From Mycobacterium lehmannii (lineage in GTDB: Bacteria; Actinomycetota; Actinomycetes; Mycobacteriales; Mycobacteriaceae), in the NCBI RefSeq assembly GCF_002245535.1, contig NZ_NKCN01000003.1:124001-188000 (forward strand): DNA of 64,000 nt, read 5' to 3'. This document shows, one piece after another, positions 50,217 through 59,010 of this stretch. Position numbers and translations under genes: made by a program. Each line of letters opens with the position of its first letter. Position 1 is the first letter of the stretch. A model generated the notes under the pieces. That model made no database searches. It saw only the letters and a program-made list of their open reading frames with translations, and was not told where the DNA came from.

Positions 50217-51362
50217 TCAGACCGTCAGAATGGTCGCCGACGCCGTCCCCGGCGCCCCGTAGACCTGGGCCAGCCCGACCTTCGGCTCCCCGGGTACCTG
50301 GCGGTCACCGGCCTCGCCGCGCAACTGGCGGACGAGTTCGTGCACCTGGCGCAGGCCCGACGCCCCGATCGGTTCACCGTTGGCGATCAAACCGCCGTCG
50401 GTGTTGATCGGCATGGATCCGTGAATCTCGGTGGCTCCGTCAGCGAGCAGCTTCTCCTGCTCCCCGTCGGCGCACAAACCGGTCTCGGCCATGTGGATGA
50501 CCTCCGCGCCGGCGTCAGTGTCCTGCAGCTGTGCGACGTCGACGTCCTCGGGGCCGATGCCCGCCACCTCGTAGGCGGCCCTCGCCGCGTACACCGTGGG
50601 CGAGGCGTCCTCGTCGAGCGGCGCCGACGTGGCGTGCACCTCGTAGGCGCCGAAGGTTCGGGTCCGGATCTCGGTGGCCTTCACGTACACCGGCTTGTCG
50701 GTGAAGCGGTGCGCGATGTCACCCCGGCACATGATCACCGCGGCCGCACCTTCGTCGGGTGCACAGAACATGTACTGCGTCAGCGGATAGTTCAGCACGG
50801 TCGAGTTGAGGATCTCCTCGACCGGAATCTCCTTGCGGCGGAAGGCGTTCGGGTTCAGCGCGCCGTTGCGGAAGTTCTTGTTGGCCACCCGCGCCAGCGT
50901 CTCCTGCGAGATGCCGTGCTTGTGGATGTAGTGGTTGGCCTTCATCCCGAAGAACTTGGTGGTGACGAACTGACCGTTCTCGGCGTACCACTGCGGCAGC
51001 GCGAGCTTGGCGGGATCGTCGGTGAACGCCCCGCGCGGGTGCTTGTCCAATCCGATCGCAATGCCGATGTCGTATTTGCCGAGCCGGATGGTGTCGGCGG
51101 TCTGCTGGATGGCGCTGGCCGCGGTGGCGCACGCGTTGAAGACGTTGGTGAAGGTGATACCGGTCAGCCCGACCAACCGGGTCACCGCGTCCGGGTTGGA
51201 CACCTCATAGCTGCCGCCGAACCCGAACTGGATGTCCTTCCAGTCCACCTTCGCATCGGTCAGTGCGGACTGGATGGCTTCGGCGCCCATCTCCATCGCG
51301 GTCTTGTCGAACCGGCCGAACGGGTGCAGCCCCACCCCGATGATCGCGACGTCATTAGTCAT
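50217..51362 (-). CDS. Thiolase-like lipid-transfer protein (Ltp type)
   Basis: Protein of 381 residues of the SCP2-thiolase/Ltp branch. NACATAASA holds Cys78 at the nucleophile position. Near the end, however, the GHP signature reads GGLIANGEPIGASG, so the catalytic His is Glu. Ltp enzymes in steroid side-chain degradation cleave C-C bonds as aldolases rather than by thiolysis, and this protein may do so as well. ATG 51362. The DUF35 partner gene lies 14 bases upstream on the same strand, as is usual for the Ltp/DUF35 pair. Confidence 0.88.
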   Translation of the reverse strand: MTNDVAIIGVGLHPFGRFDKTAMEMGAEAIQSALTDAKVDWKDIQFGFGGSYEVSNPDAVTRLVGLTGITFTNVFNACATAASAIQQTADTIRLGKYDIGIAIGLDKHPRGAFTDDPAKLALPQWYAENGQFVTTKFFGMKANHYIHKHGISQETLARVANKNFRNGALNPNAFRRKEIPVEEILNSTVLNYPLTQYMFCAPDEGAAAVIMCRGDIAHRFTDKPVYVKATEIRTRTFGAYEVHATSAPLDEDASPTVYAARAAYEVAGIGPEDVDVAQLQDTDAGAEVIHMAETGLCADGEQEKLLADGATEIHGSMPINTDGGLIANGEPIGASGLRQVHELVRQLRGEAGDRQVPGEPKVGLAQVYGAPGTASATILTV

Positions 51363-51376
51363 GGTCGGTTTCTCCT

Positions 51377-51799
51377 CTAGACCGGCTTGAACGCGAACGT
51401 GACGACCTCGTTGCCCTCGTCGTCAGTGGTGAACGGGATCATCGTCAGCTCGACTTCCTGACCGAACTGGAGTTTGGCCGGGTCGTTCTCGGTGAGCCGG
51501 CCCTCGACCCGGATGACGTCCTCGAGCTGGACCAGGCCGACGCCGAACGGGACGAAATCCTTACCGGTCGGCCCCTTGTACGGCGGGCCCGGCGGGAACC
51601 CCTGCGTCGTCCAGGCCACCAGCGTGCCGCGCCGAGGCAGTTTGACCTCGGACATCGCGTCCGCGCTGCACTTGGGGCACCGTTGCTGGATCGGGAAGGT
51701 GGTCGCGCCGCATGCGCCGCACCGGCTCCCGATCAGCTCGGGATTGTCGGCGGGCCAGGTCGAGATTTCAGGCGCGAGGGCAATCTGTTGTGTCGACAC
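51377..51799 (-). CDS. DUF35 OB-fold zinc-ribbon protein
   Basis: Protein of 140 residues. The N-terminal zinc ribbon (SRCGACGATTFPIQQRCPKC) has four Cys, followed by the OB fold (RGTLVAWTTQGFPPGPP, FVPFGVGLVQLEDVIRVEGRL). DUF35 proteins bind thiolase-family or hydratase partners and help CoA-substrate binding. GTG 51799. It is the first gene of a two-gene unit with the Ltp-like thiolase. The GAGAA-type repeat at 51816-51830 lies just upstream. Confidence 0.92.
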   Translation of the reverse strand: MSTQQIALAPEISTWPADNPELIGSRCGACGATTFPIQQRCPKCSADAMSEVKLPRRGTLVAWTTQGFPPGPPYKGPTGKDFVPFGVGLVQLEDVIRVEGRLTENDPAKLQFGQEVELTMIPFTTDDEGNEVVTFAFKPV

Positions 51800-51815
51800 G
51801 CCGCTGACATTAATC

Positions 51816-51830
51816 GGAAATAGCGTTCTC
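51816..51830. promoter_or_regulatory. GAGAA-N5-TTCTC-like site upstream of DUF35 gene
   Basis: Plus strand GGAAATAGCGTTCTC; on the minus strand this reads GAGAACGCTATTTCC. It lies 17 bases before the DUF35 start at 51799. TTCTC at 51826-51830 also pairs with GAGAA at 51838-51842 with a 7-base spacer. Two mismatches in one half make it a moderate match. Confidence 0.4.
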
Positions 51831-51907
51831 GTCTAGAGAGAACAAGAGTGGTCGGATGCTTCCGGGAACGCGTCCGGAGGCCGATCGGCATCAGCTAGCC
51901 TCCGGAT

Positions 51908-52327
51908 GTGGACGACGACAAGGCGCAGATTTCCGAGGTACTCATCCGTTACGCCACCGGCATCGACGCCAAGGACTGGGCGTTGTTTCGCACCTGCTGG
52001 ACCGATGTCGTCGACATCGACTACGGCGACCTCGGCACGTTCACCGATGCCGACGCGTTCACCTCGCTGATGAACCAGATTCACGACTCGATGGGCGACA
52101 CGTTCCACCGCATCTCCAACGTGGTGATCGACGTGGACGGGGATCGGGCGACGGCGCGGTCGTACGTCCACGCCGTGCTTCTGGCCGTGCCGGGAGACTC
52201 CAACAGTTGGATCGACGCCGTCGGCCGCTACGACGACGAACTCGTCCGCACCCCGCAGGGGTGGCGGATCGGCAAGCGGTCGACGCACATCAGCCGCGTG
52301 ATGAGCGCGTCGGGCGTCGCGCAGTGA
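51908..52327 (+). CDS. SnoaL-like (NTF2-fold) protein
   Basis: Protein of 139 residues. ISEVLIRYATGIDAKDWALFRTCWTDVVDIDYG is the typical start of the SnoaL-4/NTF2-like fold, and IGKRSTHISRVMSA ends it. Such proteins are dehydratases, isomerases or binding proteins for steroids and polyketides. GTG 51908. It is divergent from the DUF35/Ltp unit. Its stop overlaps the SDR start (GTGA). Confidence 0.85.
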   Translation: MDDDKAQISEVLIRYATGIDAKDWALFRTCWTDVVDIDYGDLGTFTDADAFTSLMNQIHDSMGDTFHRISNVVIDVDGDRATARSYVHAVLLAVPGDSNSWIDAVGRYDDELVRTPQGWRIGKRSTHISRVMSASGVAQ

Positions 52328-53132
52328 CCGACGGCCAGGGGTTCGCCGCGCGATACGGACCGTGGGCGGTGATCGCGGGTGCATCCGAGGGAATCGGGGC
52401 CGCGCTGGCCGATGAACTGGCCTCGTGCGGAATCGATCTCGTGCTGATCGCACGCAATGGTCCACTGCTCGAGGAGGTCGCCGCCCGTGCACGCGATACG
52501 CACGGCGTGCAGGCGCGTGCCGTCGTGCAGGACCTGACCGACCCCGATGTGGTGGTCAAGATCGCCGCGGCCACCGACGGCCTCGAGGTCGGGCTGCTGA
52601 TCTACAACGCGGGTGCCTCCGACCGCACCTCGACGTTTCTCGACAACGAGTTCGACTATTCGCTCATACAGGTGGCGTTGGACTGCGTCGGGCCGATGGC
52701 GTTGACGCACCACTTCGCACCCGCGATGACCGAACGGGTCCGCGGCGGCATCGTGATCGTCGCATCGCTGGCCTGCCTGGCGGGTTCGGCGACACTGGCC
52801 GTCTACTCGGCGGTCAAGGCCTTCCAGCACACCTTCGCCGAGGGCCTGTGGGCCGAGCTGCGGCCACACGGCGTGGACGTGTGCTGCACGCCGCGCGGTA
52901 TGACCTACACACCGGCGTTGGCGCGGATGGGTGTGGCCTACGACCCCAGACTCAGATGCGCTCGGAGGACGTGGCGGCCGAGATCGTCGAAAACATCGGC
53001 AACGGGCCTAGTTTCGTCGTCGGCGAGACGGATCGCGCAATGGCATCGCAGGTGTGGACCGTCGACCGGCGCGTGTTGGTCGAGATGATCAGCGCGGCCT
53101 CAACCGATTTCGCCGCCAAGAGGGAGCAGTAG
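52324..53132 (+). pseudogene. Frameshifted short-chain dehydrogenase
   Basis: The frame beginning at GTG 52324 gives a normal SDR: GASEGIGAALADEL (cofactor motif), YNAGAS, SLACLAGSATLAVYSAVKAF (Ser, Tyr, Lys). At about 52945 the frame changes after GVAYDP. The proper C-terminus (QTQMRSEDVAAEIVENIG... and RVLVEMISAASTDFAAKREQ) continues in another frame to 53132. One missing C in the run at 52944-52947 explains it. The stop is directly followed by the VOC gene, which also carries a shift. This is either a true mutation or a sequencing error. Confidence 0.8.
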
Positions 53133-53653
53133 ATGAGCGTCGTGCCTGGGCCGATTCGTCAGATCGGATACATCGTCACCGACATCGACCGGGCGATGGC
53201 GAGTTGGCTCGACCTCGGCGTCGGACCTTGGTTCGTGATGCGCAACCTGCCGCTTCGCGGGGTCTACCGCGGCGCGCCGTGCGAGATCTCGATGACGCTC
53301 GGGCTGGCCAACAGCGGTGAGCTGCAGGTCGAGCTGATCCAGCAAGACGACGACACCCCGAGCATCTACACCGAGTTCCTGGCCGCGAAAGGCCCGGGCT
53401 ATCACCAGTTGGCTTACTGGGCCGAGGATTCGACGCCGCGATGGCGTCGGCACGTGAGGCGGGCTGGCCAGTCGTCTGGTCGGGTGGTGAGGACGTCGGG
53501 GCGCGCTTCGCCTACCTCGAGGCGCCGGACAGTCCGGCGACGATCATCGAGGTGATGGAGCTGACCGAAACGACCACCGGGATGGCGCACTACGTCCGCG
53601 ACAGCGCGGCGAACTGGGACGGCAGCGACCCGATCCGCGTCCTCGGCGGTTAA
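53133..53653 (+). pseudogene. Frameshifted VOC/glyoxalase-fold protein
   Basis: The N-terminal part (IRQIGYIVTDIDRAMASWLDLGVGPWFVM ... SGELQVELIQQDDDTPSIYTEFLAAKGPGYHQLAYWAED) is a VOC fold. The C-terminal half (MASAREAGWPVVWSGGEDVGARFAYLEAPDSPATIIEVMEL) is in another frame. One missing T near 53428 restores it. It starts at ATG 53133 directly after the SDR stop. The family includes epimerases and dioxygenases. Both this and the preceding gene are broken by single-base losses in short homopolymers. Confidence 0.8.
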
Positions 53654-53659
53654 TGGTTT

Positions 53660-53720
53660 CGCGAAACTGTATTCCAGCAGGCGTCTTCTCGAACTTCCGC
53701 TGCTGGAATACAGTTTCGCG
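53660..53720. repeat. Long perfect inverted repeat between convergent genes
   Basis: A 21-base arm at 53660-53680 (begins CGCGAAACTG, ends TTCCAGCAG) is perfectly complementary to 53700-53720, around a 19-base loop. It fills most of the 93-base gap between the VOC gene and the minus-strand enoyl-CoA hydratase. It can form a strong hairpin on both strands. It may be a bidirectional terminator or a dispersed repeat. Confidence 0.7.
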
Positions 53721-53746
53721 GGAGCGTGGGCGACGCACGCGGAAAA

Positions 53747-54463
53747 CTATTTGGCGCGGTTCATGGCCTTGTCGGCGGCGGCCCAGTGCTCGTCGGACAC
53801 CCATAGCCGCGCGAACGCGGCGACGGCCTCGTCGGTCGAGGCGCCTTTCATCACCCGCTTGATCTCGCCGGCCGCGCGGTGGGCCAGCTTGCGGGCGATC
53901 GCGCGCCAATCGTCGTCGAACGACTCGCGCGGCAGCACGCGGTCGACCAGGCCGAGGCGATGGGCCTCGGGGGCCTCGAGGATGGTGCCGGTGCCCGCCA
54001 ACAAGAGCGCCTGGCTGTAGCCGACGAGCCCCACCAGTCGCTCCGCGCCGCCCCACGCCGGCATGATCTCGAGCGCCACCTGGTTGAAGCCGATCTTGAT
54101 GTCGGCGGCGGCCAGTCGGATGTCGGCGGCGGTTGCGAACTCGGCACCGCCGCCGAGCGCATGCCCGTTGAGCACCGCGACCGTCGGCGCCGGGAACTGC
54201 ACGATCCGGTCGCACACCGAGCGCATCTGCCGCGCCATCGCGGCGGCGTCCTCTTCGGTGCGCAACGCGGCGAGTTGTTTGAGGTCACCGCCGGAGACGA
54301 AGGCCCGGTCGCCGGCGCCCTTGACGACGAGCGCGGTGGCACCCCGGGCACCGTCGAGCGCGGTGTGCAACTGCTCCATGGTCTCGGGCGCAATCGCATT
54401 GCGCGCCTGCGGCCGGTCGATGGTGATGACGGCGAGGCCGTCGTCCCACTCGAGGTCCACCAT
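53747..54463 (-). CDS. Enoyl-CoA hydratase/isomerase family protein
   Basis: Crotonase-fold protein of 238 residues starting at ATG 54463, seven bases after GGAGA. DRAFVSGGDLKQL is the first oxyanion loop and NGHALGGGAEFATAADI the second. The segment NQVALEIMPAWGGAERLVGLVG fits the catalytic region. It is a single-gene unit convergent to the frameshifted SDR/VOC genes and divergent from the acyl-CoA synthetase at 54557. The reaction is enoyl-CoA hydration or isomerisation. Confidence 0.92.
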   Translation of the reverse strand: MVDLEWDDGLAVITIDRPQARNAIAPETMEQLHTALDGARGATALVVKGAGDRAFVSGGDLKQLAALRTEEDAAAMARQMRSVCDRIVQFPAPTVAVLNGHALGGGAEFATAADIRLAAADIKIGFNQVALEIMPAWGGAERLVGLVGYSQALLLAGTGTILEAPEAHRLGLVDRVLPRESFDDDWRAIARKLAHRAAGEIKRVMKGASTDEAVAAFARLWVSDEHWAAADKAMNRAK

Positions 54464-54481
54464 CAAACATTCTCCGTATGC

Positions 54482-54508
54482 GATATTGGCATTCTCGGAA
54501 ACAGAGAA
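54482..54508. promoter_or_regulatory. GAGAA-type sites between enoyl-CoA hydratase and acyl-CoA synthetase
   Basis: GATATTGGCATTCTC (54482-54496) is a weak form of the repeat; on the minus strand it reads GAGAATGCCAATATC. TTCTC (54492-54496) also pairs with GAGAA (54504-54508) over 7 bases. The region lies 19 bases from the minus-strand start (54463) and 49 bases from the plus-strand start (54557). Confidence 0.35.
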
Positions 54509-54556
54509 TAGCATCGCCTCCGTGTTGGAGCCGTCCCCCGGAGGTGTTGGGAGCCC

Positions 54557-56125
54557 ATGCGAAACATCCCGGTCGAGCTGAGGAAACGCTACGAAGAAGA
54601 GGGCTGGTGGACCCGCGACACGCTCGGTGAACTGCTCGCCCGGCACCTGACGGCCAATCCCGACACCGGCTTCTGGGTGCACTCGGATGTGCGCCCGTTC
54701 GCGGGCACGTTCGCCGATGTCGAACTGCAGGCCCGTCGCCTCGCGGCGGGGCTGCACCGGCGCGGCGTCGGCCCCGGCGACGTGGTCGCCCTGCAGCTGC
54801 CGAACTGGATGGAAGCGGCCGTCGCGTTCTGGGCGGCGGCGTTCCTCGGCGCGGTCGTCGTGCCGATCGTGCACTTCTACGGCCGCAGGGAACTCGGCCA
54901 CATCCTGTCGACGTCGCGGCCGAAGGTGTTCATCACCGCCGAGGAGTTCGGCCGGATGAAATTCCAGCCCGACCTGGCTGCCGATGTCCCGATCGTCGGC
55001 CTGGTCGGTGACAACTTCGCCGAGCTCCTCGACGACGAGCCGCTCGCGGGCACGCTGCCCGCCGATCCGGCCAGCCCGGCGCTGATCGCGTTCACCTCGG
55101 GCACCACGAGCAACCCCAAGGGCGTCATCCACAGCCACCAGACGCTGGGTTTCGAGACGCGCCAGTTGCTCGCGAACTATCCCGAGAACCGGGGCCGGCA
55201 GCTGACCGCGACGCCGATCGGCCACTTCATCGGCATGCTGGGTGCCTTCCTCATCCCGGTGCTCGAGGGTGCCCCGATCGACCTCTGCGATGTGTGGGAT
55301 CCGGGCAAGGTCCTCAAACTCATCGAGACCGAGGGGCTGTCGATCGGCGGCGGCCCGCCGTACTTCGTCACCAGCCTGCTCGACCACCCCGACTGCACCG
55401 ACGCGCACCGGTCAAAGTTCACCACCGTCGGACTCGGCGGTTCGACCGTCCCGGCAGCGGTCACCCGCCGGCTCGCCGACCTGGGCTTCTTCGTATTCCG
55501 CTCCTATGGCAGCACCGAGCATCCGTCGATCACCGGATCGCGGCCCACGGCGCCGGAGGACAAGCGGCTCTACACCGACGGGGACCCTCGTCCGGGCGTG
55601 GAGATCAAGCTCACCGAGGAAGGCGAAATCCTCTCCCGCGGCCCGGACCTATGCCTGGGCTACACCGACGACGAGCTGACCAGGCGCGCGTTTGACGACG
55701 ACGGCTGGTATCACACCGGCGACATCGGCGTGCTCGACGAGGACGGTTACCTGACGATCACCGACCGCAAGGCCGACGTCATCATCCGCGGTGGCGAGAA
55801 CATCTCCGCGCTCGAGGTCGAGGAGGTGCTGCTGAGCATGCCGGCCGTGGCCGAGGCGGTGGTGGTGGCCGCGCCCGACACCCGGCTCGGTGAGCGCACC
55901 GCGGCGGTGCTGCGCATCCGTGACGGGCACGCGATACCCACGCTCGACGATGTCCGTGCGCACTTCAAGGCCGCCGGCATCGCGGTCCAGAAGTGGCCCG
56001 AAGATTTGCACCAGGTACCGGCCGGGCAGGACTACCCCCGCACGGCCAGCGGCAAGGTCCAGAAGTTCCGCGTGCGGGAAGAGGTCCGAGCGAACAGCGC
56101 GGCCGCCCGTACACCAGGGTCGTGA
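54557..56125 (+). CDS. Class I adenylate-forming acyl-CoA synthetase
   Basis: Protein of 522 residues. The AMP-binding loop FTSGTTSNPKGVIHSH is at about 179-194. YHTGDIGVLDEDGYLTITDRKADVIIRGGENIS and PRTASGKVQKFRVR (catalytic Lys) complete the class. It activates a carboxylic acid with ATP to an acyl-AMP, then to acyl-CoA. ATG 54557 is the start. It is divergent from the enoyl-CoA hydratase and lies upstream of the amidohydrolase at 56253. Substrate unknown. Confidence 0.93.
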   Translation: MRNIPVELRKRYEEEGWWTRDTLGELLARHLTANPDTGFWVHSDVRPFAGTFADVELQARRLAAGLHRRGVGPGDVVALQLPNWMEAAVAFWAAAFLGAVVVPIVHFYGRRELGHILSTSRPKVFITAEEFGRMKFQPDLAADVPIVGLVGDNFAELLDDEPLAGTLPADPASPALIAFTSGTTSNPKGVIHSHQTLGFETRQLLANYPENRGRQLTATPIGHFIGMLGAFLIPVLEGAPIDLCDVWDPGKVLKLIETEGLSIGGGPPYFVTSLLDHPDCTDAHRSKFTTVGLGGSTVPAAVTRRLADLGFFVFRSYGSTEHPSITGSRPTAPEDKRLYTDGDPRPGVEIKLTEEGEILSRGPDLCLGYTDDELTRRAFDDDGWYHTGDIGVLDEDGYLTITDRKADVIIRGGENISALEVEEVLLSMPAVAEAVVVAAPDTRLGERTAAVLRIRDGHAIPTLDDVRAHFKAAGIAVQKWPEDLHQVPAGQDYPRTASGKVQKFRVREEVRANSAAARTPGS

Positions 56126-56215
56126 TTCGAGGGTGGCCCACAGGCCTGGGGCACCACTTGCGAGCTGGATTGGCGCGCCGTGCGGGCCGAGGGACGTTGC
56201 GAACCCGACGTTTGT

Positions 56216-56230
56216 GAGAATAGGATTCTC
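56216..56230. promoter_or_regulatory. GAGAA-N5-TTCTC inverted repeat upstream of amidohydrolase
   Basis: The bases read GAGAATAGGATTCTC, a perfect match with 6-bp arms (GAGAAT and ATTCTC). It lies 22 bases before ATG 56253. This site supports a separate promoter for the amidohydrolase and the acyl-CoA synthetase behind it. Confidence 0.6.
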
Positions 56231-56252
56231 CCGAGAGGATAAGGAGCGTTCC

Positions 56253-57443
56253 ATGGGGCAACTTTCACACCGGGTCGACATCCCGTTTCCGCTGTTCGAT
56301 GCGGACAACCATCTCTACGAGCCGCCCGAGGCGATGACCAAGTACCTCCCGAAGGAGTACGCCGACGTCGTCCAGTACGTCGAGGTCAACGGCCGCACCA
56401 AGATCGCGATCAAGGGCCAGATCAGCAACTACATCCCCAATCCGACGTTCTCGGTGGTCGCCAAGCCGGGGGCCTGGGAGGAGTACTTCAAGTTCGGCAA
56501 CCCCGACGGCAAGAGCAAGCGCGAGCTGTTCGGCGAGCCGATGCGGTCCATCCCGGCGTTCTTCGAGCCCGCCCCCCGCCTCGAGCTGATGGACCAGCTG
56601 GGCGTTGACCGCTCGCTGATGTTCCCGACCCTGGCCAGCCTGATCGAGGAGCGACTGCGCGACGACCCGGTCGCCATCCACGTGATCATCCACTCGCTGA
56701 ACCAATGGCTCGACGAGGTCTGGGGCTTCAACTACCAGAACCGCATCTTCACCACCCCGGTCATCACACTGCCGATTGTCGAGAAGGCAATCGAGGAGTT
56801 GGACTGGGCCGTCAAGCGCGGTGCTCGCGCGATCCTGGTCCGCCCCGCTCCGGTGCCCGGATTCCGCGGACCGCGGTCGTTCGCGCTGCCGGAGTTCGAC
56901 CCGTTCTGGGAGAAGTGCGTCGAGTACGACGTGTTCGTCGGCATGCACTCCTCGGACAGCGGTTACTCGCGCTACACGTCGGAGTGGGACGGCGCCGCGC
57001 AGGAGATGCTGCCGTTCCAGACCAACGCGATGTCGATCCTCAACGAGTGGCGCCCGATCCAGGATGCGGTGGCCTCGTGGGTGATTCACGGCGCGTTGTT
57101 CCGACACCCGAAGCTCAAGGTCGGCATCGTCGAGGCCGGCTCCAAGTGGATGTTCCCGCTGCTGGACTCGATGGCCGAGGTGTACAAGAAAGCACCCGAG
57201 GCGTTCCTCGGTAACCCGATCGAAGAGATCAAGAACCGCATCTTCGTCAGCCCGTTCTACGAGGAGGGCATCGACGATCTGATCAACCTGATCGGCGTCG
57301 ACCAGGTGCTCTACGGTTCGGACTGGCCGCATCCTGAGGGTCTCGCGGAGCCGACCCACTACGTGACCGCGCTCGAGCATCTGTCTGTCGAGGATCAAGC
57401 GAAGATCATGGGCGGCAACCTGGGCCGCCTCGTCACGGTGTGA
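56253..57443 (+). CDS. Amidohydrolase 2 (ACMSD-like) family protein
   Basis: Protein of 396 residues. DADNH near residue 17 is the first metal motif, GMHSSDSGY and IVEAGSKWMFPLLDSM carry central features, and YGSDWPHPEG holds the C-terminal Asp, so the metal site looks more complete than in the gene at 15956. ATG 56253 follows AAGGAG. It overlaps the next acyl-CoA synthetase (GTGA). It is the third member of this family in the window and is not tandem with the others. Confidence 0.9.
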   Translation: MGQLSHRVDIPFPLFDADNHLYEPPEAMTKYLPKEYADVVQYVEVNGRTKIAIKGQISNYIPNPTFSVVAKPGAWEEYFKFGNPDGKSKRELFGEPMRSIPAFFEPAPRLELMDQLGVDRSLMFPTLASLIEERLRDDPVAIHVIIHSLNQWLDEVWGFNYQNRIFTTPVITLPIVEKAIEELDWAVKRGARAILVRPAPVPGFRGPRSFALPEFDPFWEKCVEYDVFVGMHSSDSGYSRYTSEWDGAAQEMLPFQTNAMSILNEWRPIQDAVASWVIHGALFRHPKLKVGIVEAGSKWMFPLLDSMAEVYKKAPEAFLGNPIEEIKNRIFVSPFYEEGIDDLINLIGVDQVLYGSDWPHPEGLAEPTHYVTALEHLSVEDQAKIMGGNLGRLVTV

Positions 57444-58915
57444 CCTACCGGGAGATCTACCGGACCATCCCCGAGATGGTCTTGAGCGCGGCGGACCGCT
57501 TCGGCGACGCGGAAGCGGTCGTCGACGGTCCGCTGCGCCTCACCTTCACCGAACTGGTGCATCGAATCCGATGCGCCGCAGGCGCGTTCAACGAGTTCGG
57601 CATCGCCAAGGGCGAGCGCGTCGCCCTCTGGGCACCGAACTCCGCGGACTGGATCGTCGCCGCCTTCGGGCTGCTGACGGCCGGTGGCGTGTTGGTGCCG
57701 GTCAACACCCGGTTCAAGTCCGAGGAGGCCGCCGACATCATCGGCCGCAGCGGGGCCAAGGCCGTGCTGGTCCAGAAGAACTTCCTCGGTCTGGACTACT
57801 CGCTGCCATTCCCGGAGCCGGCCCGACGCCCGCCCGTCATCGACCTCAAATCCGGCTTCCTGTCCAGCGGCGCACCGTTCGAGCGGGAGGTCGACGGCGC
57901 CGACATCGCCGACGTGATCTTCACGTCGGGAACCACGGGAAAACCCAAGGGCGCGATGATGAACCATCGGCAGACCCTGCGCGCGTACGAGGAGTGGGCG
58001 ACGCTCGCAGACCTGCGCGAGGGCGACCGCTACCTGATGATCAACCCGTACTTCCACACGTTCGGGCTCAAGGCCGGGCTCATCGCGTCGTTCCTGCGCG
58101 GCGCGACCATGCTGCCGGTGCCGGCCTTCGACGTCGACCTCGTCGTGGACCTGATCGATCGCGAACGCATCACGGTGCTGCCCGGCCCACCGACGCTCTA
58201 CCACTCACTGCTCACAGTCGCCGACAAGGACCGGCTCGTGAGCCTGCGGGCGGGCGTGACAGGAGCGGCCGACATCCCGGTCGAGCTGATCCGGCGCATC
58301 CACGACGAACTGCCGTTCCAGACGCTGATGACGGGTTACGGGCTCACCGAGGCGGGCAATGTCACGCTGTCACGGCCCGGTGATTCGTTCGCCGACGTCG
58401 CGACCACGGCGGGCGTGCCGTGCGAGGACGTGGAGGTCCGCATCGCCGACGACGGCGAGGTGCTGGTGCGCGGATACAACGTCATGCAGGGCTACCTCGA
58501 CGACCCCGACGCGACGGCCAAGGCGATCGACGCTGACGGGTGGCTGCACACCGGCGATCTCGGTGAATTCACCGACACGGGCCGGCTGCGGATCGTCGGG
58601 CGCAAGAAGGACATGTTCATCGTGGGCGGCTTCAACGCTTACCCTGCGGAGATCGAGGGACTCCTCTTGAAGCATCCGGCGGTCGCCCAAGCGGCGGTCA
58701 TCGGCGTGCCCGACGACCGATTGGGAGAGGTCGGTATGGCGTTCGTCGTCCGCCAGCAGGATCACGACTCTGTCACGGATAACGACCTCATATCGTGGAG
58801 CCGCGAGCAAATGGCCGGTTTCAAGGTGCCACGATATGTAGAGTTTCTCGACGAGTTGCCGTTGAACGCCACCGGCAAGGTCATGAAAGACCGCCTTCAC
58901 CACAATCACGGCTGA
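57440..58915 (+). CDS. Acyl-CoA synthetase (FadD type)
   Basis: Protein of 491 residues: FTSGTTGKPKGAMMNH, YFHTFGLKAGLIASFLRG, the LHTGDLGEF and GRKKDMFIVGGFNAYPAEIE motifs, and the catalytic Lys in NATGKVMKDRL. GTG 57440 overlaps the amidohydrolase stop. FadD-type enzymes activate fatty or steroid-derived acids. FadD3-like enzymes of steroid ring degradation are of similar size, but I cannot assign the substrate. Confidence 0.93.
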   Translation: MTYREIYRTIPEMVLSAADRFGDAEAVVDGPLRLTFTELVHRIRCAAGAFNEFGIAKGERVALWAPNSADWIVAAFGLLTAGGVLVPVNTRFKSEEAADIIGRSGAKAVLVQKNFLGLDYSLPFPEPARRPPVIDLKSGFLSSGAPFEREVDGADIADVIFTSGTTGKPKGAMMNHRQTLRAYEEWATLADLREGDRYLMINPYFHTFGLKAGLIASFLRGATMLPVPAFDVDLVVDLIDRERITVLPGPPTLYHSLLTVADKDRLVSLRAGVTGAADIPVELIRRIHDELPFQTLMTGYGLTEAGNVTLSRPGDSFADVATTAGVPCEDVEVRIADDGEVLVRGYNVMQGYLDDPDATAKAIDADGWLHTGDLGEFTDTGRLRIVGRKKDMFIVGGFNAYPAEIEGLLLKHPAVAQAAVIGVPDDRLGEVGMAFVVRQQDHDSVTDNDLISWSREQMAGFKVPRYVEFLDELPLNATGKVMKDRLHHNHG

Positions 58916-58954
58916 GCAAGCGCACAGCGTGTGAATAACATTTCCGCAGGAAAG

Positions 58955-58998
58955 ACGGCTTTGCCGTAGAGGTGCGGCGGCAGGTATCGTCGCCGCCG
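58955..58998. terminator. Candidate terminator hairpins after acyl-CoA synthetase
   Basis: ACGGC-TTT-GCCGT (58955-58967) and CGGCGGC/GCCGCCG (58975-58981 with 58992-58998) form two hairpins in the 144-base gap. There is no clear U-tract. They may end the upstream transcript before the Mce-associated genes. Confidence 0.3.
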
Positions 58999-59010
58999 TA
59001 GTCAAAAATT

